Below, one piece after another: positions 8,967 through 19,430 of a stretch of 64,000 bases of DNA. Origin of the DNA: Kitasatospora indigofera (lineage in GTDB: Bacteria; Actinomycetota; Actinomycetes; Streptomycetales; Streptomycetaceae); assembly GCF_014655955.1 (NCBI RefSeq), contig NZ_BNBO01000003.1:62001-126000 (forward strand), in the 5' to 3' direction. Under the pieces are notes generated by a model. It searched no databases. It was not told the DNA's origin and saw nothing but the letters and a program-made list of their open reading frames with translations. Made by a program: the position numbers and the translations under genes. Position 1 is the stretch's first letter. Every line of letters begins with the position of its first letter.

Positions 8967-9500
8967 ATGATCGTGACCGTCGTGCCGGCCGGCGAGGCCG
9001 GCTTCTGGGTCGTCCTCGCCCTGGGCCTGGCGGCCCGCTACCTGCTCCGGTGGCGCCGGACCGGGGCCGCCCTGCTGCTCTGCCTGCCGCTGGTGGACCT
9101 GCTCGTCCTCGGCGCCACCGTGCTGGACCTGCGCCAGGGCGCCGCCGCCCGTGCCTCGCACGGGCTGGCGGCCGCCTACGTGGGCTTCACGGCCGCCTAC
9201 GGGCACTCCCTGGTGGTCTGGGCCGACGCCCGGTTCGCGCACCGGTTCGCGGGCGGCCCGAAGCCGCCCGCCGCGCCGAAGTACGGCCGGGCCCGGGCCG
9301 CCCACGAGTGGCGGATCTTCCGCCGCACCCTGCTGGCGGCCGGCCTCACCGTCGCCCTGGTCAGCCTGATGATCCTGCTGGTGGACGATCCGGCCCGGAC
9401 GGGCGCGCTCACCGCCTGGTACCCCCGGACGGCCTGGGTGACGGGGATCAGCCTGGTGGTCGCGGCCAGTTACACGGTCTTCCCGAAGCGGCCCCGGTAG
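8967..9500 (+). CDS. Four-helix integral membrane protein of unknown function
   Basis: A 177-residue protein with hydrophobic segments near residues 10-28, 33-52, 118-140 and 148-170, a basic cytoplasmic loop between segments 2 and 3, and the sequence FAGGPKPPAAPKYGRARAAHEWR before helix 3 split across that loop. ATG 8967 has GAGGAGAGGAG 6-8 nt upstream. It is divergent from the histidine kinase gene (95-bp gap), so co-regulation is possible. I recognise no catalytic motif. Confidence 0.75.
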   Translation: MIVTVVPAGEAGFWVVLALGLAARYLLRWRRTGAALLLCLPLVDLLVLGATVLDLRQGAAARASHGLAAAYVGFTAAYGHSLVVWADARFAHRFAGGPKPPAAPKYGRARAAHEWRIFRRTLLAAGLTVALVSLMILLVDDPARTGALTAWYPRTAWVTGISLVVAASYTVFPKRPR

Positions 9501-9508
9501 CTCGGCCG

Positions 9509-9598
9509 GCGGTTCCAGCGGTTCCAGCGGTTCCAGCGGTTCCAGCGGTTCCGGCGGTTCCGGCGGTTCCGGCGGTTCTAGCGGTTCTAGCGGTTCTC
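9509..9598. repeat. Ten-unit 9-bp minisatellite spanning the adenosyltransferase stop codon
   Basis: Ten consecutive units of GCGGTTCNN begin at 9509 and repeat every 9 bp. Variants are ordered: four units end in CCA, three in CCG, two in CTA and one in CTC. Because 9 is divisible by 3 the array stays in the reading frame of the minus-strand adenosyltransferase gene, whose stop TAG (9587-9589) is one of the CTA units. It sits between two convergent genes. Confidence 0.95.
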
Positions 9599-10159
9599 GC
9601 CGGGCACCCAGAGCACGTCACCGCGCTCCTTGTTGGCGGACCTGGCCAGGATGAACAGCAGGTCGGAGAGCCGGTTGAGGTACTTCGCGGTGAGCGGGTT
9701 GACGCTGTCGCCGTGCACCTCGATCGCCGCCCAGGTGGACCGCTCGGCCCGGCGCACCACGGTGCAGGCCAGGTGCAGGTACGCGGCGCCGGCCGTACCG
9801 CCGGGGAGGATGAAGCTGCGGAGCTTCTCCAGCGACTCCAGGTGGAGGTCGCAGTCCGCCTCCAGCCGGTCGATGTAGCTCTGCAGCACCCGCAGCGGCG
9901 GGTACTTCGGGTCCTCGACCACCGGGGTGGCGAGGTCCGCGCCCACGTCGAAGAGGTCGTTCTGGACCCGGGTCAGCACCGCCGACACGTCCTCCGGCAG
10001 CCCGCCGGCCGCGATGGCCACCCCGATCGCGGCGTTCGCCTCGTTGGCGTCGGCGTAGGCGATCAGCCGGGGGTCGGTCTTGGTGGTGCGGCTCATGTCG
10101 CCGAGCGCCGTGGTGCCGTCGTCGCCGGTGCGGGTGTAGATACGCGTCAGGTTGACCAT
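9587..10159 (-). CDS. PduO-type cob(I)alamin adenosyltransferase
   Basis: Transfers the adenosyl group of ATP to cob(I)alamin or cobyrinic acid diamide to make adenosylcobalamin. The 190-residue protein has the ATP-binding N-terminus RIYTRTGDDGTTALGD and the C-terminal helices with VRRAERSTWAA and KYLNRLSDLLFILAR, all hallmarks of the PduO/EutT-like four-helix bundle. The length is normal, but the last residues E-N-R are encoded by minisatellite units. ATG 10159 has no ribosome binding site and is preceded by a TAGTCT box 7 nt upstream, suggesting a leaderless mRNA. Confidence 0.93.
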   Translation of the reverse strand: MVNLTRIYTRTGDDGTTALGDMSRTTKTDPRLIAYADANEANAAIGVAIAAGGLPEDVSAVLTRVQNDLFDVGADLATPVVEDPKYPPLRVLQSYIDRLEADCDLHLESLEKLRSFILPGGTAGAAYLHLACTVVRRAERSTWAAIEVHGDSVNPLTAKYLNRLSDLLFILARSANKERGDVLWVPGENR

Positions 10160-10166
10160 GGACAGC

Positions 10167-10172
10167 AGACTA
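10167..10172 (-). promoter_or_regulatory. Putative -10 box of a leaderless adenosyltransferase promoter
   Basis: TAGTCT on the minus strand, 7 nt before ATG 10159. It abuts the stop codon of the Uma2-like remnant. No strong -35 box. Confidence 0.4.
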
Positions 10173-10173
10173 C

Positions 10174-10458
10174 TCAGCCCCGGCGGGGCTCACCCGTGAT
10201 TGCGACACCGATCACAAAGCCCTTGGCCGGGCCCTCGGGGACGGTCACCTCGGTGCCGTAGGGGACGCGGATCTCGGCCTCGTACGTCGCCCGGTCGGGA
10301 CGCGGGTCGGTCAGGACGGTGACGTGCCCGTCGCCGTCGAGATCGTCGAGATCGTCGATGACGACGTAGACCGGGATGCCGGCGCGCGCGTGGGCACGCC
10401 GCTTGCGGATGAGGTCCCGTTTGCGAGCACGAGTGATCCAATCGCGCGACGCTGACCT
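10174..10458 (-). pseudogene. C-terminal remnant of a Uma2-family (DUF820) putative restriction endonuclease
   Basis: The minus strand has an open frame of 94 codons ending at TGA 10174 and reading ASRDWITRARKRDLIRKR, then AHARAGIPVYVVIDD, TVLTDPRPDRATYEAEIRV and VTVPEGPAKGFVIG. This matches the C-terminal half of the Uma2 family, very abundant in streptomycetes: catalytic-core end RKRDLIRKRR.AYARAGIP.Y.VVD plus a short beta tail. No start codon or N-terminal half is present; homology stops where a pair of SR repeats begins at 10461. It is therefore probably a truncated remnant. Confidence 0.6.
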
Positions 10459-10460
10459 CC

Positions 10461-10516
10461 CCCAGCCTCCGGCCGGGAGGTACCCCCACCCCAGCCTCCG
10501 GCCGGGAGGTACCCCC
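10461..10516. repeat. Two copies of an SR-type interspersed palindromic repeat
   Basis: A 27-bp sequence beginning CCCAGCCTCCGGCCGGGAGG is present at 10461-10487 and 10490-10516. Each contains the self-complementary core CCTCCCGGCCGGGAGG-like hairpin. Similar CCCAGCC..CGGC..GGGGTACCCCC elements are scattered through intergenic DNA of streptomycetes. The pair marks the break point of the Uma2-like remnant. Confidence 0.8.
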
Positions 10517-10534
10517 GGCCCGAGAGTCCCGTCG

Positions 10535-11035
10535 CTACGCGACGTTGACTCTCTGCCCGGGCGGGGCGGCCTCCAGCCAGGCGAGGAAGCCGGTGAGGGC
10601 GTCGTCGCTCATGGCGAGCTCCAGGGGGGCGCCGTTGTGCAGGCAGCGCAGGACGACGGAGCCGGAGAGCAGGGCGAGCTCCTCCTGGCCCTCCGGGTAG
10701 CGGCGGCCGAGCACCTCGATCTCGCGGCGCGGCAGGACCCGGCGGGGGCGCGGGGCGTAGGAGAACACCCGGAACCACTCGATGGAGTCGCCGCTGTACC
10801 GGCCGATACCAAAAACCCACCCCTTGCCGTCGGTCTGCGGAACCGGGGCTGAGGTGGGTTTGCCGTTCTCGTCGAGGTCGGGCTGCGTGGAGGCGTCGGC
10901 CGGCATTTTGAGCCGGTAGCTGCAGTCGAACGTTCCGCCGACCCGCTGGATCACCCGCCGGCGTACGGCGAAGGCCACCAGGCCTGCCACCCCGAACGCC
11001 ACGACCGCCGCGCACACCACAAGGGCGAGGACCAT
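10535..11035 (-). CDS. DUF2550 single-pass membrane protein
   Basis: A 166-residue actinobacterial protein encoded directly downstream of the ATP synthase operon in many genomes. An N-terminal membrane helix (MVLALVVCAAVVAFGVAGLV) and a basic stop-transfer RRRVIQRVGG precede a cytosolic beta-rich domain with GIGRYSGDSIEWFRVFS and LRCLHNGAPLELAMSDDALTGF split over several strands. Function unknown. ATG 11035 is preceded by GAGGAGGTCGGTGAGC. A hairpin separates it from atpC, so it probably has its own promoter. Confidence 0.88.
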   Translation of the reverse strand: MVLALVVCAAVVAFGVAGLVAFAVRRRVIQRVGGTFDCSYRLKMPADASTQPDLDENGKPTSAPVPQTDGKGWVFGIGRYSGDSIEWFRVFSYAPRPRRVLPRREIEVLGRRYPEGQEELALLSGSVVLRCLHNGAPLELAMSDDALTGFLAWLEAAPPGQRVNVA

Positions 11036-11115
11036 GCTCACCGACCTCCTCGCTACCCGCGTACCCCGGATCGGCCGTGACGAGCGGCCGCGCTGTCCTA
11101 CCAACTGATACGACA

Positions 11116-11147
11116 GTCCCGGGGTCACGCTCGCGCGTCCCCGGGAC
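11116..11147 (-). terminator. Terminator of the ATP synthase operon
   Basis: A perfect 9-bp stem (GTCCCGGGG/CCCCGGGAC) with a 14-nt loop, 17 nt after the atpC stop codon. Confidence 0.65.
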
Positions 11148-11164
11148 CGTCGGTCTGACTACGT

Positions 11165-11545
11165 TCAGGCGGCCTTGCGGCGGCCTGCCGCGACGAGGCG
11201 GACCTCGGCGCGTCGCTCGGCGTGCGCGTCGCTCTCGCCCTGGGCGAGTTCGAGCGCGCGCTCCGCGCGGGTGACATCGATCTCGTCCGCCAGCTCGGCG
11301 ATCTCCGCGAGCAGAGAAAGCTTGTTGTCGGCGAAGGAGATGAAACCGCCGTGGACGGCGGCCACGACGACGTTGCCGTCGGTGGTCCGGATCGTCACCG
11401 GGCCGGACTCCAGCACGCTCAGCACCGGGGTGTGGCCCGGCATGATGCCGGTGTCACCGGAGGCCGTACGGGCGACAACGATGGTGGCCGCACCGGACCA
11501 CACCTTGCGGTCGGCTGCGACCAGCTCGACGTGCAGCTCAGCCAA
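11165..11545 (-). CDS. atpC: F1Fo ATP synthase subunit epsilon
   Basis: The 126-residue epsilon subunit of the central stalk, which couples rotation to the catalytic head and inhibits ATP hydrolysis. The N-terminal beta-sandwich has AELHVELVAADRKVWSG, GDTGIMPGHTPVLS and AAVHGGFISFADNKLSLLAE; the C-terminal helical hairpin begins ELADEIDVTRAERALE. Length is normal for actinobacteria. The start is TTG 11545 with TAGGAG 7 nt upstream, a rare start codon that may limit synthesis. It is separated from atpD by 188 nt including a strong hairpin. Confidence 0.95.
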   Translation of the reverse strand: MAELHVELVAADRKVWSGAATIVVARTASGDTGIMPGHTPVLSVLESGPVTIRTTDGNVVVAAVHGGFISFADNKLSLLAEIAELADEIDVTRAERALELAQGESDAHAERRAEVRLVAAGRRKAA

Positions 11546-11665
11546 CGTGGGCTCCTAGGCTCTTGCAACGCCCGATTACTCGGGAGTTTCGGTAAGAATA
11601 ACGGGCCCGCGCCCCGGAGATGAAACCGGCGGCGCGGAGATGACCGGAATCACAGTGAGTGCGCC

Positions 11666-11703
11666 GTGAGGGGTGGTCCCCAGGGCTCGGGGCCACCCCT
11701 CAC
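11666..11703 (-). terminator. Strong hairpin between atpD and atpC
   Basis: An 11-bp perfect stem (GTGAGGGGTGG/CCACCCCTCAC) with a 16-nt loop, 30 nt after the atpD stop. It has terminator strength but lies inside the operon, so it may act as an attenuator or an mRNA 3'-end/processing site that lowers epsilon expression. Confidence 0.65.
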
Positions 11704-11733
11704 GGTCACTCAGCTGCTACCGGCCGGTCGCGA

Positions 11734-13179
<1,446 letters not shown>

Positions 13180-14094
13180 TTATTCACTCCCCGCGTTAGC
13201 GTCGGCGAGGGCGTTGGCGCCGCCGATGATCTCGCTGATTTCCTGGGTGATCTCGGCCTGTCGGGCCGAGTTGGCAAGCCGCGTGAGCGCCTTGATGAGC
13301 TCTTCCGCGTTGTCGGTCGCCGACTTCATCGCACGACGCCGGGCGGCGTGCTCCGAGGCGGCCGACTGCAGCAGCGCGTTGTAGATCCGGCTCTCGACGT
13401 ACCGCGGCAGCAGCGCGTCGAGGACGCCCTCGGCCGACGGCTCGAAGTCGTACAGCGGGAAGATCTCCGCCTTGGCCTGCTTCTCGTCGCTGAGCTGGAC
13501 CTCGTCCAGCTTCAGCGGCAGCAGCCGGGCCTCGACGGCGGTCTGGGTGAGCATCGACTCGAACTTGGTGGAGACCAGGTGGAGCTCGTCCACCCCGCCG
13601 TTCTCCGCCGTGAACGCCTCGATCAGCTCGCCGGCCACCGTCTTCGCGTCACCGTAGGTCGGCTTGTCGGAGAATCCCGTCCACGCTGCCGCGACCTCAC
13701 GGTGGCGGAAGTTGTAGTACGAGACGCCCTTGCGGCCGACGATGTACGTCACCACGTCCTTGCCCTCGGCCTGCAGCCGCTCGGTGAGAGCGGTCGCCTG
13801 CTTGATGGCGTTGGTCGAGTAGCCGCCGGCCAGGCCGCGGTCCGCCGTGATCAGCAGGACCGCGGCGCGGGACGCCGCCGGGTTCTCGGTGGTGAGCGGG
13901 TGCTTGGCGTTGGACCGGGTGGCCACCGCCGTCACCGCCCGGGTCAGCTCATCGGCGTACGGAGTGGAGGCGGCCACCGCGCGCTGCGCCTTGACGATGC
14001 GCGACGCGGAGATCATCTCCATCGCCTTGGTGATCTTCTTCGTCGCGGTGACAGAGCGGATCCGGCGCTTGTAGACCCGAAGCTGTGCTCCCAT
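13180..14094 (-). CDS. atpG: F1Fo ATP synthase subunit gamma
   Basis: The 304-residue rotor shaft of F1. The N-terminal coiled-coil arm [20 protein letters not shown] and the C-terminal arm with [20 protein letters not shown] and [15 protein letters not shown] frame a Rossmann-like domain containing [18 protein letters not shown]. These are the classic gamma signatures. Length includes the small insert common in actinobacteria. It lies 32 nt after atpA in the operon. Confidence 0.97.
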   Translation of the reverse strand: MGAQLRVYKRRIRSVTATKKITKAMEMISASRIVKAQRAVAASTPYADELTRAVTAVATRSNAKHPLTTENPAASRAAVLLITADRGLAGGYSTNAIKQATALTERLQAEGKDVVTYIVGRKGVSYYNFRHREVAAAWTGFSDKPTYGDAKTVAGELIEAFTAENGGVDELHLVSTKFESMLTQTAVEARLLPLKLDEVQLSDEKQAKAEIFPLYDFEPSAEGVLDALLPRYVESRIYNALLQSAASEHAARRRAMKSATDNAEELIKALTRLANSARQAEITQEISEIIGGANALADANAGSE

Positions 14095-14126
14095 GGGTCG
14101 TTACGTCCTTTCCCTCGCTACCGGAC

Positions 14127-15701
14127 TCAGGCCTGCTCGCCGAGGAGCTTGCCGTCGGCGGTGGTGAAGCCCAGCTTGAAGGCCTTGATCGCCTCGGTCA
14201 GCGCGTCGATCGTGCCGTCCTCCAGCTTGGAGGTCTCGACGATGCCGGCCAGCAGGTCCTTCTTCGAGGTCCGCAGGTGGTCCAGGAACTCGCGCTCGAA
14301 GCGGCGGATGTCCGCCACCGGTACGTCGTCCAGCTTGCCGGTGGTGCCGGCCCAGATGGAGACGACCTGCTCCTCGACCGGGAACGGCTGGTACTGGCCC
14401 TGCTTGAGCAGCTCGACCATGCGCGCACCGCGCTCCAGCTGGGCCTTGGAGGCCGGGTCCAGGTCGGAACCGAAGGCGGCGAACGCCTCCAGCTCGCGGT
14501 ACTGGGCCAGGTCCAGGCGCAGGCGGCCGGCGACCGACTTCATGGCCTTGATCTGGGCCGAGCCACCGACGCGGGAGACCGAGATACCGACGTTCACGGC
14601 CGGGCGGATGCCGGCGTTGAACAGGTCGGACTCCAGGAAGCACTGGCCGTCGGTGATCGAGATGACGTTGGTCGGGATGTACGCCGACACGTCGTTGGCC
14701 TTGGTCTCGATGATCGGCAGACCGGTCATCGAGCCCGCGCCCAGCTCGTCGGAGAGCTTCGCGCAGCGCTCCAGCAGGCGGGAGTGCAGGTAGAAGACGT
14801 CACCCGGGTAGGCCTCGCGGCCCGGCGGACGACGGAGCAGCAGCGACACGGAGCGGTACGCCTCGGCCTGCTTCGACAGGTCGTCGAAGATGATGAGGAC
14901 GTGCTTGCCGTCGTACATCCACTCCTGGCCGATGGCCGAGCCGGTGTACGGGGCGAGGTACTTGAAGCCCGCGGGGTCCGAGGCGGGAGCGGCCACGATC
15001 GTGGTGTACTCCAGCGCGCCGGCCTCCTCCAGGGCGCCGCGGACCGACGCGATGGTCGAGCCCTTCTGGCCGACGGCGACGTAGATGCAGCGGACCTGCT
15101 TCTTCGGGTCGCCCGAACGCCAGTTGTCGCGCTGGTTGATGATCGTGTCGATCGCCACCGCGGTCTTGCCGGTCTGGCGGTCGCCGATGATCAGCTGGCG
15201 CTGGCCGCGGCCGATCGGGGTCATCGCGTCGATGGCCTTGATGCCGGTCTGCATCGGCTCGTGGACCGACTTGCGGACCATGACGCCGGGGGCCTGCAGC
15301 TCCAGGGCGCGGCGGCCGCTGGAGGCGATGTCGCCCAGGCCGTCGATCGGGTTGCCCAGCGGGTCCACGACGCGGCCGAGGTAGCCCTCGCCGACCGGGA
15401 CGGAGAGGACCTCGCCGGTGCGGTGCACCGTCTGGCCCTCCTCGATCCCCGAGAACTCACCGAGGATGACGACACCGATCTCGCGGGTGTCGAGGTTCAG
15501 CGCGAGGCCCAGCGTGCCGTCCTCGAACCTGAGCAGCTCGTTGGCCATGACCGAGGGCAGGCCCTCGACATGGGCGATACCGTCCGCTGCGTCAGTAACC
15601 GTGCCGACCTCTTCACGCGAGGCCGCGTCCGGCTGGTACGACTGGACAAAGTCGGCCAGCGCGTCCCGGATTTCCTCCGGACGGATCGTAAGCTCCGCCA
15701 T
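14127..15701 (-). CDS. atpA: F1Fo ATP synthase subunit alpha
   Basis: The 524-residue non-catalytic nucleotide-binding subunit of F1. It starts [20 protein letters not shown]; the P-loop is [15 protein letters not shown], the arginine finger region is [17 protein letters not shown], and the C-terminal bundle follows [21 protein letters not shown] 15701 begins the conserved N-terminus, and the upstream in-frame stretch to 15944 is Arg-rich and unlike AtpA. A 157-nt gap separates it from atpH. Confidence 0.98.
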   Translation of the reverse strand: MAELTIRPEEIRDALADFVQSYQPDAASREEVGTVTDAADGIAHVEGLPSVMANELLRFEDGTLGLALNLDTREIGVVILGEFSGIEEGQTVHRTGEVLSVPVGEGYLGRVVDPLGNPIDGLGDIASSGRRALELQAPGVMVRKSVHEPMQTGIKAIDAMTPIGRGQRQLIIGDRQTGKTAVAIDTIINQRDNWRSGDPKKQVRCIYVAVGQKGSTIASVRGALEEAGALEYTTIVAAPASDPAGFKYLAPYTGSAIGQEWMYDGKHVLIIFDDLSKQAEAYRSVSLLLRRPPGREAYPGDVFYLHSRLLERCAKLSDELGAGSMTGLPIIETKANDVSAYIPTNVISITDGQCFLESDLFNAGIRPAVNVGISVSRVGGSAQIKAMKSVAGRLRLDLAQYRELEAFAAFGSDLDPASKAQLERGARMVELLKQGQYQPFPVEEQVVSIWAGTTGKLDDVPVADIRRFEREFLDHLRTSKKDLLAGIVETSKLEDGTIDALTEAIKAFKLGFTTADGKLLGEQA

Positions 15702-15858
15702 CAGGCTTCCCTGCTCTCCTAGTTTGCGATCCTCGGCCCGCCATTGAGGGCCGCAAGTATTCGACTCTCGGCCGGGTCGTTGCGAACCGGCCGTACGATT
15801 TACCGGCTCCCGCCATGCGGGGCCGGCGCCCGACCGAGGGTCGGATGTTGCTCGGTGC

Positions 15859-16674
15859 TCAGCCTTCGAGTGCCTGGCGAGCGCCTTCGAGGCGGCTCGA
15901 CACGGTCCCGTCGATGATCTCGTCGCCGATCTGCACCCGGACACCGCCGCGGACCGCGGGGTCGACGTCGATGTTCAGGTGGACCTGGCGGCCGTACAGC
16001 CGGCCGAGGGCGCCCGACAGGCGCTCCTTCTGGCTGTCCGACAGCGGCACCGCGCTGGTGACCACGGCCACCACGCGACCGCGCCGGGTGGCGGCGAGCT
16101 TCGAGTAGGACTCGAGTCCCTGCTCAAGGCTACGTCCACGCGGGTTCGCGACCAGGCCGGTGACCAGCCGGACGGTGCCCGGGTTGGCCCGGCCGCCGAG
16201 CAGCTTCACGACCAGCGCGCCCTTGGCGGCGGCACCGGCCTTCGGCTCGGTGAGCGCACTGCGCAGCTCGTGCGAGCCGCTGACGATCCGGCCGAAGCGG
16301 AACAGCTCGTCCTCGACGTCGTCCAGGGCACCGGCCTTGTCGGCGGCGATGACCTCGGCGTACGCGGCGAGCTCCTCGGTGGCGTCCACCAGGTCACGCC
16401 CGCTCGACCAGCGGGAGCGGGCGAGGCCCGACACCAGGTCGATCGTCACGCCCGAGACCTGGCCGGCGAACAGCGAGCCGACCAGCGCGGCCTTGTCCTG
16501 ACCGGACCGCGAGGGGTCGGTCAGGACACGGCGCAGCGACACCTCGCGGTCCAGCAGGACCGTGACGGCGGCGAGCTCCTCGGCCAGCGCGGCCGCATCC
16601 ACCGAGGTGGAGTCGGTCAGGCTGTCGAGGTTCTTCCGCCCGGCGGCGAGGGCCTCACGGCTTGCGCCGATCAC
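15859..16674 (-). CDS. atpH: F1Fo ATP synthase subunit delta
   Basis: The 271-residue peripheral-stalk delta subunit that links the b dimer to alpha. It carries the OSCP signature in [20 protein letters not shown] and the strand pair [20 protein letters not shown], with the C-terminus [20 protein letters not shown]. It is longer than the roughly 180-residue enterobacterial form because of an N-terminal extension usual in actinobacteria. Its GTG start overlaps the atpF stop by 4 nt (GTGA). Confidence 0.96.
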   Translation of the reverse strand: MIGASREALAAGRKNLDSLTDSTSVDAAALAEELAAVTVLLDREVSLRRVLTDPSRSGQDKAALVGSLFAGQVSGVTIDLVSGLARSRWSSGRDLVDATEELAAYAEVIAADKAGALDDVEDELFRFGRIVSGSHELRSALTEPKAGAAAKGALVVKLLGGRANPGTVRLVTGLVANPRGRSLEQGLESYSKLAATRRGRVVAVVTSAVPLSDSQKERLSGALGRLYGRQVHLNIDVDPAVRGGVRVQIGDEIIDGTVSSRLEGARQALEG

Positions 16675-17228
16675 TTGGCAGCCGCCGTGGACGCGGCGGC
16701 CTTGGCCTCCAGGTCCTCAAGGAAACGGTCGATCACGCCACTCTGCCGGGCCGAGTCCTCCAGGGACTCGCCGACGATGCGGGAGGCGAGCTGCGAGGCC
16801 AGCGAACCCACGTCGTGACGCAGAGCCGCAGTCGCCTGCTTCTTGTCCGCCTCGATCTGGGCGTGGCCCGCGGCGACGATGGACTCGCGCTGACGCTGGC
16901 CCTCCTCGCGCATCTCGGCGACCAGAGCGGCACCCTGCTCACGCGCCTGCTCGGTGATCCGAGCGGCCTCGTGACGCGCCTCGGCGAGCTCGGCACGGTA
17001 CTGCTCCAGCAGGGCCTGGGCCTCGCGCTGAGCGATCTCGGCCCGCTCCATACCGCCCTCGATGGCGTCCCGGCGGTCCGCCAGCACCTTCTCGATGCTG
17101 GGCAGGAGCTTCTTGCCGAGGAGGCCGAAGACGATGAAGAAGCAGAGCAGGCCGATGATGACCTCGGGCCATGCGGGGAGGAGAGGATTCATCTTCTCCT
17201 CTGCCGCGAAGGCGACCACGGGGTTCAT
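16671..17228 (-). CDS. atpF: F1Fo ATP synthase subunit b
   Basis: A 185-residue peripheral-stalk subunit with one membrane helix near residues 22-41 (EVIIGLLCFFIVFGLLGKKL) followed by a long charged coiled coil rich in Ala, Glu and Arg (from about 45 to 150). The Ala-rich C-terminus contacts delta. The start is ATG 17228 and the stop overlaps the atpH start. Confidence 0.96.
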   Translation of the reverse strand: MNPVVAFAAEEKMNPLLPAWPEVIIGLLCFFIVFGLLGKKLLPSIEKVLADRRDAIEGGMERAEIAQREAQALLEQYRAELAEARHEAARITEQAREQGAALVAEMREEGQRQRESIVAAGHAQIEADKKQATAALRHDVGSLASQLASRIVGESLEDSARQSGVIDRFLEDLEAKAAASTAAAK

Positions 17229-17264
17229 ATCAGAACCTTTCGTCGAAAAGGCGTGCGACAGGAA

Positions 17265-18403
<1,139 letters not shown>

Positions 18404-18654
18404 GGACTCCTTCGTCGTGACGCATGATTACGGCAACCTCGGTGTGTCGGCGTGGCCTGCGGCCACAGTGCGGCACTGGAACTTGATGGGTTTCTCGCCG
18501 ACCCTGCGCGTCGGTGCGCTGCACCGACGCGGGATCATCGAAGACTGCGCGGATCCGGGGGGCGATCCGTCCGCCGAGCGGATGGACCAGGCCTCTTCCC
18601 GTACTCCGTTGTTGCGACGGACGATAGCAGCCCGTCAGTACCGCATAAACACCG

Positions 18655-18671
18655 CCCCCCTCGTTGGGGGG
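18655..18671 (-). terminator. Hairpin after atpI
   Basis: A six-pair all-GC stem (CCCCCC/GGGGGG) with loop TCGTT begins 14 nt after the atpI stop codon. It could terminate part of the atpI transcript before atpB. Confidence 0.5.
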
Positions 18672-18685
18672 ACAGCTCGGCCTCG

Positions 18686-19129
18686 TCACTGTTGACGCCC
18701 CGAGTCCGAAGGCTTGTCGGCCTTGTTTTCGGAGGCGTCGGACTGGACGTAGTAGATCTTCGCCTTCATCGCGCCGCGCACCTGGAAGCCCGTCCAGATC
18801 AGAGCGCAGCCGAGCAGCGTGAAGCCGAAGACCTTGGTGTCGAAGAGCGTCGTGCTCTTGAACAGCGCGAGAACGATGCCGACCAGCAGGATCTGCGTGG
18901 TGTAGACCAACAGGGCCGCAGCCATCATCATCTGCGGGTTGTTCCTGGTCAGCCGATCGAGGGCGACCTGGCCGGAGCTGAAGAAGGCCATCACGAGCAG
19001 CGTTGCGAAGAGCGCGCCGAGCAGTCCCTTGCCACCGACTACGGCGGTCGAGATCACCATGGCGATGACTCCGGCGACCGCAGTGGGGATTGCGGCGCCG
19101 CGAAGGATCCGGGCGTCGGGGGACGGCAT
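18686..19129 (-). CDS. atpI: ATP synthase assembly protein I (AtpI)
   Basis: A 147-residue membrane protein with four hydrophobic segments, located first in the operon as in other streptomycetes. It begins MPSPDARILRGAAIPTAVAG and ends in a charged tail, SDASENKADKPSDSGRQQ. AtpI assists c-ring assembly in other bacteria. I chose ATG 19129 (CCGGAG upstream) over a start at 19192. Confidence 0.85.
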   Translation of the reverse strand: MPSPDARILRGAAIPTAVAGVIAMVISTAVVGGKGLLGALFATLLVMAFFSSGQVALDRLTRNNPQMMMAAALLVYTTQILLVGIVLALFKSTTLFDTKVFGFTLLGCALIWTGFQVRGAMKAKIYYVQSDASENKADKPSDSGRQQ

Positions 19130-19430
19130 GTCGGCAACTCCGGCGGCATGTCGGGGAAACGGGGGACGGGCGCACAGTGCGGTGGGTGGCACCTACCGGG
19201 AGGGATCGCCGCAGGCCGGCCGCTTGGCGGCGAGCCCGTCGAGGGAGACCCGACCAGGGACGGAAGTCCTCCACCTGTCAGGTCTTTCGGCGCGTTTCTC
19301 GGTACTCGTGAACGGTATCACAAACTATTTGATGAGAGCTTTACCATGAATGTGTGGTACCTGTCACACCGACGGCCCAAGGGTGCCGCCGTACGGGTGA
19401 AGCAGATTGACACACCATCACACGCGCCGG
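19130..19430. other. Intergenic region before the ATP synthase operon
   Basis: About 300 bp between wecA and atpI, both on the minus strand. It contains a distinctly AT-rich stretch at about 19310-19360 (ATCACAAACTATTTGATGAG on the plus strand), the most likely site of the operon promoter. I see no ORF and no clear terminator for wecA. Confidence 0.4.
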
